Assembly (NCBI GenBank): GCA_041752235.1
Contig: JBGSHM010000001.1
Span: forward strand, 124,001 to 188,000
Length of the DNA stretch: 64,000 bases
Reading direction: 5' to 3'
Source: SpSt-398 sp041752235
Lineage (GTDB): Bacteria; Bacteroidota; Bacteroidia; Chitinophagales; Chitinophagaceae
Positions 59,490 to 64,000 of this stretch are shown piece after piece (position 1 is the stretch's first letter; every line of letters starts with the position of its first letter). The notes beneath the pieces were generated by a model, which saw nothing but the letters and a program-made list of their open reading frames with translations, did no database searches and was not told the DNA's origin. Both the position numbers and the translations under genes were made by a program.

Positions 59490-60461
59490 TCATAACCGCT
59501 GTTTCTTCACACCCTTAAAAGTCTGTTTTACCGGGAGTATCTTACCCTCTTTGTCAAAATACATCCTGTCGATACAGGTGGCTCTGTTGTTGGCGGCTGT
59601 TTCGTTCAAAGGGCGGCGGTGATAAACGATATACCAGCTGTCTTTTTTAGCATTGTGTATGATGGAATGGTGTCCGGAGCCACGGGCCACTAATGAGTCC
59701 TGTTCCAGGATCCGCCCGATCCGCTGATAGGGTCCAAACGGATTGTCCGCCATCGCATAGGCCACACTGTAATCGGGACCGGTCCACCCGCCCTCACTCC
59801 ACATGAAGTAGTATTTATTATTTCGGACAAACATAAAAGGCCCTTCCACATATCCGCCTGGAGTTATTTCTTTGAAGACAATGCCCGCAGAATCAGGCAC
59901 AAATCCGGTGAACGTATCGTTGAGTTGGGCGATATTACAATGTCCCCAGCCTCCGTAAATTATATAGTATTTGCCATCCTGATCCTTAAAAACAAATTGA
60001 TCGATCGGCTGTGCCCCGTTATAGAACTGACTGATGAGGGGTTTGCCAAGATGGTCCTTATAAGGGCCTTCCGGATTGTCTGCCACCGCCACCCCGATGC
60101 CTCCATATTCCTGGTTGTTCTGGATATCATTGGCGGCAAAGAAGAAATAGTATTTGTCGTTTTTCCTCACCACGGCCGGTGCCCACATGGCCCGTTTGGC
60201 CCAGCGTATCATACTGGTGTCCAGTATATGCTCATTCTTTTTCCAATGGATAAGGTCAGTCGAGGAAAACGCGTCAAAGAAGACCTGCTTATGGTATTTG
60301 TCAGAATACGTGGGATAGATCCAGTATTGATTATCGAAAACAACTGCTTCCGGATCGGCGTACCAGCCTTTCAACACCGGATTTCCCGCATGGTTTTTCT
60401 GCGCATTGACTGCCTGCAATAATAAAGAGAATAACAAAATCAGACTGCCTGTATATTTCAT
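59490..60461 (-). CDS. Secreted GH43 glycoside hydrolase
   Basis: Five-bladed propeller enzyme of 323 residues, signal about 1-20 (ending VNAQ). GH43 catalytic positions: base Asp in KGWYADPEAVVF (the DPE block), pKa-tuning Asp in GAQPIDQFVFKDQDGKYYIIYG, acid Glu in GGYVEGPFMF. There is no C-terminal sandwich, unlike the GH43 in the xylan operon. It is likely an arabinofuranosidase, arabinanase or exo-galactanase; subfamily placement is needed to decide. It lies apart from the xylan operon, with the opposite orientation to the metalloprotease and no partner genes. Confidence 0.88.
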   Translation of the reverse strand: MKYTGSLILLFSLLLQAVNAQKNHAGNPVLKGWYADPEAVVFDNQYWIYPTYSDKYHKQVFFDAFSSTDLIHWKKNEHILDTSMIRWAKRAMWAPAVVRKNDKYYFFFAANDIQNNQEYGGIGVAVADNPEGPYKDHLGKPLISQFYNGAQPIDQFVFKDQDGKYYIIYGGWGHCNIAQLNDTFTGFVPDSAGIVFKEITPGGYVEGPFMFVRNNKYYFMWSEGGWTGPDYSVAYAMADNPFGPYQRIGRILEQDSLVARGSGHHSIIHNAKKDSWYIVYHRRPLNETAANNRATCIDRMYFDKEGKILPVKQTFKGVKKQRL

Positions 60462-60917
60462 AGCGAATTTTGTAATAAATGTATCGCATTTGTATTGAAA
60501 ATATACTTCGCTTTTTGAATGGATAGTTTCCCAGATCGAAGAGTTTTAGGACACAAAGAACACAAAGGGTGCACGAAGGACACGAAGTAATTTATACTGG
60601 CGTCCCTTAGCGTCTTAGCGTCCTGGCGGTGGAGCCAACCGCGAGGGCGCGAGGGCGCCAGGGGGCGCGAAGAATTTATTAGTATTTAATCCAAGCTGCC
60701 TTTATGGGGAGTATAAGGATTAGTTTCCCAGATCGAAGAGATTTAGGACACAAAGAACACAAAGGGTGCACGAAGGACACAAAGTGATTTATCCTGGCGC
60801 CCCTTTGCGCCTTAGCGTCCTGGCGGTGGAGCTTAACCGCGAAGGCGCGAGGACGCCAGGGGGCGCAACGGAGTTCTTGATGAAAGTGACTAAAGGATGA
60901 CTATCATTCAGGCGTTT
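60462..60917. repeat. 456-base gap with a duplicated composite repeat
   Basis: Copy 1 (60524-60671) and copy 2 (60721-60866) are direct repeats. Both start TAGTTTCCCAGATCGAAGAG, continue with GGACACAAAGAACACAAAGG and GTGCACGAAGGACAC, then TTAGCGTCCTGGCGGTGGAG and an AACCGCGA...GCGCCAGGGGGCGC end. Each copy thus joins the CACGAAGG family to the GCGG family. The copies differ at perhaps one base in eight. No gene is seen. Confidence 0.8.
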
Positions 60918-63707
60918 TTAAAAAAGTTGAAACCTGTCTTTCTGGCTTCGTACACCAATATTTCGGATGCTATAGGTAAAGGTTAACAGAAAATACCGGT
61001 TCAGGATATTGACCTCCTGATCGATGATCTGATTGCCTGTGGCGAACCGGGTGAGGTTATTGTTCCGGTTCAAGAGGTCGTAGACTCCGAATTTGACCAT
61101 TCCTTTTTTCTCCTTCAGGAATTGCAGACTTACGCCCGCATTCCATAGCAGGTTGTCCTTCGGTAGGCCGGATGATACGGTGTTGGAGTACCTGTATTCA
61201 ATATTGTTTTCCCAGATGATATCCTTTGGCCACCGAATGGTAAGATCGGATTGGATATAGTGCTGACCCGCGTTGAGGTTGGTGAAGAATTTGTCGGTAT
61301 AGCTTGTGCTGGTACCCAGGAACCGGTATTCGGGACGGAATTCAAGGATATTTTTCCAATTGAGGGTCATGCTGAAACCAGGCTCCCATTGAAAGGCGGA
61401 TACCTTACTTTCCACCTCGTTCATCAAAATGGATTGACGGGTGTACCGTACCGTTGCCCGCGCCTGCAGCGATACCTGAAATGACTGATTTTTTTTGAAA
61501 TCTTTGCTGATGCCCGTACCGACCCTGAACTCCTGGGTCCCATCCCGATTGACCGGCACCAGGGTCTGGGTGCCATCGGAACTAAACCTGCGGTCGAATA
61601 CAATGTCTCCATTGGTGAAATTGGCGTTTAGGTAGAGGTTGTAATCCATCGTGCGGTCTTTTGACACCATGAATTTATTCAGGCTGAGGTTGGTCGTTTT
61701 GGCGGGTTGCAGGTTGGGATTACCAAACCTTACCTGGAAGGGACTGGAACTGTCTTTTACCGCCAGAAGCTGGGAGAGAGGAGGAAGATTGATGCTCTTG
61801 CCCAACCGGAAGTTTAAGCCCTTGTAAGCCATTTGCAGATTGGGGAGGAGGTTAAAGAGATGTTCCTGTTTGGCGGCCTTCCCCAAAGCTGTGGTGGTAT
61901 AGTTTTGATACTGACCGGTAAAACCAAAGGTCAGGCTTAATTTCTTTGTCATATACTGCAGGACCATCCCCGGGGCTGCCAAGATCCGGTCTCTTTTCAG
62001 GGAGTTGCTTTGGGAAGAGTCTTTTATCGAATAAGCTTGCTTCATGGGGTCGAGACCCAGGACATTGGCTTCCTGTTGGTCCTGGTTGAATTCAAGACGG
62101 GTCTGGTATTTTAAAGTCCAGTTCTTTCCTAACGGCTCGGCAAACTGTGCCAGGGCAATGATGGACAGATTGGGAAAGCGGGATTGACGCAATTGGTAAA
62201 GCGAATCAAAGTAGGTGAGGGGTTGAAAGTATTGGTTCACCGATTCGGTGGTGAAGTCCTGGTTGCTTTTTTGCCAATTGAGCCAATGATTGAGTTGAAA
62301 CATGCGACCTGTTTTTGACCGACTTTTCCGGGTAAAGAAAAGTTCATGGTTGTAATTTGCCTCTAAGGCTTTGTTGAGCAAGCGGGCCCTGCCTTCGGTC
62401 AGGTCTCCGGCTGCCTGATTGGAAATATCGATATGGGAATTGATATTTTCCTGGAGGAAATTGGTTCGTAAACCGGCTTTGAATTGAAGGAGATGGAAAT
62501 CATCGGGCTTCAAGTTCATACCGGCATTCAGGTTGTGGGTGAGGTTTCGTTTTTTATTGGAGGAATTGATCAGACTGGTGACGACCGTATCCCCATAAAA
62601 ATCCCTTTTGTTTATGCGCTCATTGATCTGGGCGCTTGTTTCACCAATGAAATATTGGGAGAAGAAGGACCTTTTTTTATTGGGTGCATGGTTCAGGTTA
62701 AACCCGATACCAGAGGAACGGGCTATGCCGGGTTCCATTCCACCAAAGGAAATACCGTTGATGGCAAATCCTCCACCGGCTGCGCGGGTGCCGATGGACA
62801 GGCTGTTAAAACCACTACGGTCAAAACCTCCGATACCGGAAATATCGTGAATGCTAAATCCGCTTCTCCCAATATTGTTGCTGAACCCAACCAGGCTTAA
62901 TTGCATCGTGTCGCGGTAAACATTGAAAATACCTCCGGCCTCGTAGCGGTCCTTGGTCCCACCGCCTGCATAGGTGCGGCCAAACCATCCTTTCTTGATC
63001 CCTTTCTTTAACGTCAGGTTGATCACTTTGCCCATATCATTGGGGTTGAAGTCAATGTTTCGGTCGGCGGCTTCCTTGTCATCCGTAAGTTGCACTTTGT
63101 CGATCACACTGGCCGGAAGGTTGCGGGTCGCCATCTTGGGGTCATCTCCAAAAAAGGCCTTGCCATCCACCAGTATCTTGTTCACTCGTTTTCCGTTGGC
63201 CGTAATATTGCCTGCTTTGTCCACCTGTACACCCGGGAGTCTTTTTAGCAGATCCTCTACAAGGGCAGCGGGTAAGGTCTTAAAGGAAGAGGCATTGAAC
63301 TCAATGGTATCCTTTCGCACGGATACCGGTGGTCTTTCGGCTCTTACCATGATCTCCTCGAGTGATTTGGCAGAGGTAGCCAGGGCGAAGCTGCCCAGGT
63401 CAAGTGTTTTATCCTCTGTCATCGTGAACTCAAGTCTTTTTACCGCATATCCGGAAAAGCTAATGATCATCCGGCAGGGAATATTCAACGGTATGCCGGA
63501 TACTTTAAAGATGCCATCTTCATTGGCCAGGCGGTAATTGATCAGTGAAGTGTCGGAGGCCGCAAATACGCTCACGGTGGCCAATGCCAAGGGACTACCC
63601 GTAGCGGAATCAATTACTTTGCCGGTGATTGTTGCCTGACTGAAAACGGTTGTAGTGAATGTGGCAGCGAGACAAATAAACAGAAGGCGAAGGGAAGAAG
63701 TTGTCAT
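60918..63707 (-). CDS. TonB-dependent-type outer-membrane barrel (OMP_b-brl_3) protein
   Basis: Outer-membrane protein of 929 residues with signal about 1-23 (ending TTVFSQ). A CarboxypepD_reg domain (about 25-110, TITGKVIDSATGSPLALATVSV) precedes a plug-like region (about 135-245) with LVEDLLKRLPGVQVDKAGNI, VNKILVDGKAFFGDDPKMA and NPNDMGKVINLTLKKG, then a long beta-barrel ending ITFTYSIRNIG-type strands. This architecture is common in Bacteroidota and differs from SusC: there is no SusD partner and no SusC signature. The substrate is unknown. A clear palindrome lies just upstream (63723-63742). It precedes no other gene in its transcript except repeats, so it is probably monocistronic or the distal gene after the partial gene at 63764. 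Confidence 0.88.
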   Translation of the reverse strand: MTTSSLRLLFICLAATFTTTVFSQATITGKVIDSATGSPLALATVSVFAASDTSLINYRLANEDGIFKVSGIPLNIPCRMIISFSGYAVKRLEFTMTEDKTLDLGSFALATSAKSLEEIMVRAERPPVSVRKDTIEFNASSFKTLPAALVEDLLKRLPGVQVDKAGNITANGKRVNKILVDGKAFFGDDPKMATRNLPASVIDKVQLTDDKEAADRNIDFNPNDMGKVINLTLKKGIKKGWFGRTYAGGGTKDRYEAGGIFNVYRDTMQLSLVGFSNNIGRSGFSIHDISGIGGFDRSGFNSLSIGTRAAGGGFAINGISFGGMEPGIARSSGIGFNLNHAPNKKRSFFSQYFIGETSAQINERINKRDFYGDTVVTSLINSSNKKRNLTHNLNAGMNLKPDDFHLLQFKAGLRTNFLQENINSHIDISNQAAGDLTEGRARLLNKALEANYNHELFFTRKSRSKTGRMFQLNHWLNWQKSNQDFTTESVNQYFQPLTYFDSLYQLRQSRFPNLSIIALAQFAEPLGKNWTLKYQTRLEFNQDQQEANVLGLDPMKQAYSIKDSSQSNSLKRDRILAAPGMVLQYMTKKLSLTFGFTGQYQNYTTTALGKAAKQEHLFNLLPNLQMAYKGLNFRLGKSINLPPLSQLLAVKDSSSPFQVRFGNPNLQPAKTTNLSLNKFMVSKDRTMDYNLYLNANFTNGDIVFDRRFSSDGTQTLVPVNRDGTQEFRVGTGISKDFKKNQSFQVSLQARATVRYTRQSILMNEVESKVSAFQWEPGFSMTLNWKNILEFRPEYRFLGTSTSYTDKFFTNLNAGQHYIQSDLTIRWPKDIIWENNIEYRYSNTVSSGLPKDNLLWNAGVSLQFLKEKKGMVKFGVYDLLNRNNNLTRFATGNQIIDQEVNILNRYFLLTFTYSIRNIGVRSQKDRFQLF

Positions 63708-63722
63708 ACAAGAACGATTTAC

Positions 63723-63742
63723 TGAACTATATATTTAGTTCA
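63723..63742 (-). promoter_or_regulatory. Palindromic operator upstream of the barrel gene
   Basis: TGAACT-N8-AGTTCA with an A/T-only spacer (ATATATTT), 15 bases before the start of the barrel gene. The layout resembles PadR or GntR/YtrA-type sites; regulator unknown. Confidence 0.45.
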
Positions 63743-63763
63743 ATTAGGTAAAAAAATAGTTGG

Positions 63764-64000
63764 TTAAGGGTGTTTTGTATAAACTGTTTTTTGATCCCCA
63801 TACAGGATGAATCCCGTGATCCCTTTTTTTCCGCGTTGAAAGCTCAGTTGGAATTGATCCATTTCCTTTATGAAGAATTCATCTCTTTGCAGAAAGGCCA
63901 GGTGTCTGTTTTCGCCGTGTAGGTTGGTGACAAGTCCTTCCGGTGTCAGGCTAATGATAAATGTTTCGCCATCGGCGATATAGGTGCCTGCGTATTGTTG
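63764..64000 (-). CDS. C-terminal 78 residues of a gene cut by the window edge
   Basis: Open reading frame on the minus strand running from base 64000 to a TAA at 63764-63766, translating as QQYAGTYIADGETFIISLTP ... GKKGITGFILYGDQKTVYTKHP. The GTYIADGETFIISLTPEGLV start and KGITGFILYG end match the small beta-sandwich (DUF3471-like) often found at the C-terminus of Bacteroidota serine hydrolases and other secreted enzymes. The catalytic part lies outside the window, so the enzyme class is not known. It is upstream of the barrel gene on the same strand, 56 bases apart. Confidence 0.6.
   Translation of the reverse strand, partial: QQYAGTYIADGETFIISLTPEGLVTNLHGENRHLAFLQRDEFFIKEMDQFQLSFQRGKKGITGFILYGDQKTVYTKHP

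Overview
The window is chromosomal DNA of a Bacteroidota bacterium, most likely of the Chitinophagaceae. The evidence is two SusC/SusD pairs, an ECF sigma/FecR pair feeding a SusC with a secretin-type (STN) N-terminus, a DUF4293 protein, a GH115/GH10/GH43/GH51 xylan operon, TAnnTTTG-type -7 promoter boxes and a general lack of strong Shine-Dalgarno sequences. The species cannot be named from this sequence.

Layout. 0-6.5 kb: housekeeping genes (3' part of uvrA, DUF4293 protein, glyA, a sugar nucleotidyltransferase, a nitronate monooxygenase-like enzyme). 6.5-14.5 kb: a coiled-coil envelope protein with a striking tandem-dyad promoter, a 0.5-kb REP/BIME-like inverted structure, an ABC-2 exporter pair, a COG2509 flavoprotein, a small outer-membrane barrel, and a 5'-nucleotidase split into two genes in swapped order. 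14.7-17.1 kb: dnaA, tRNA-Ser(GCT), tRNA-Pro(TGG), and a GxxExxY nuclease-fold gene flanked by 100-bp inverted repeats.

17.2-42.6 kb is a xylan/arabinose utilisation locus. A leftward operon encodes GH115, GH10, GH43, a SASA esterase, GH51 and a CE4-CE15 fusion. It is divergent from a rightward SusC (interrupted by one in-frame TAG), SusD, an AraB-AraD fusion, an aldose 1-epimerase and AraA, followed by a HAD phosphatase, a sodium/sugar symporter and KduI. Two copies of a LacI-type palindrome sit in the divergent control region. The proteins would bind and import glucuronoarabinoxylan pieces, strip glucuronic acid, acetyl and arabinose, cleave the backbone, and route L-arabinose to D-xylulose-5-P.

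42.7-48.1 kb holds a cysteine desulfurase, BioF, a LuxR-type response regulator, two orphan LytTR proteins and a small ACT-like protein. Eight + strand stem-loops lie between these genes; their stems differ, but the hexaloop is nearly constant (TTTTTA or TTTCTA) and they occur in pairs. 48.2-59.3 kb is an ECF sigma/FecR/SusC/SusD/TlpA/metzincin locus. Its FecR gene carries several repeat-derived in-frame segments. Its SusC has two in-frame TAA codons and changes abruptly from host-like to AT-rich sequence, which suggests that the downstream block was acquired. 59.5-64 kb: a GH43 enzyme, a duplicated intergenic repeat, a large TonB-type barrel protein and the 3' end of another gene.

The leading candidates for undescribed biology are the constant-loop stem-loop pairs, the stop-interrupted but otherwise in-frame SusC genes, the spread of intergenic repeats into the FecR coding sequence, and the inverted-repeat-bounded GxxExxY unit.
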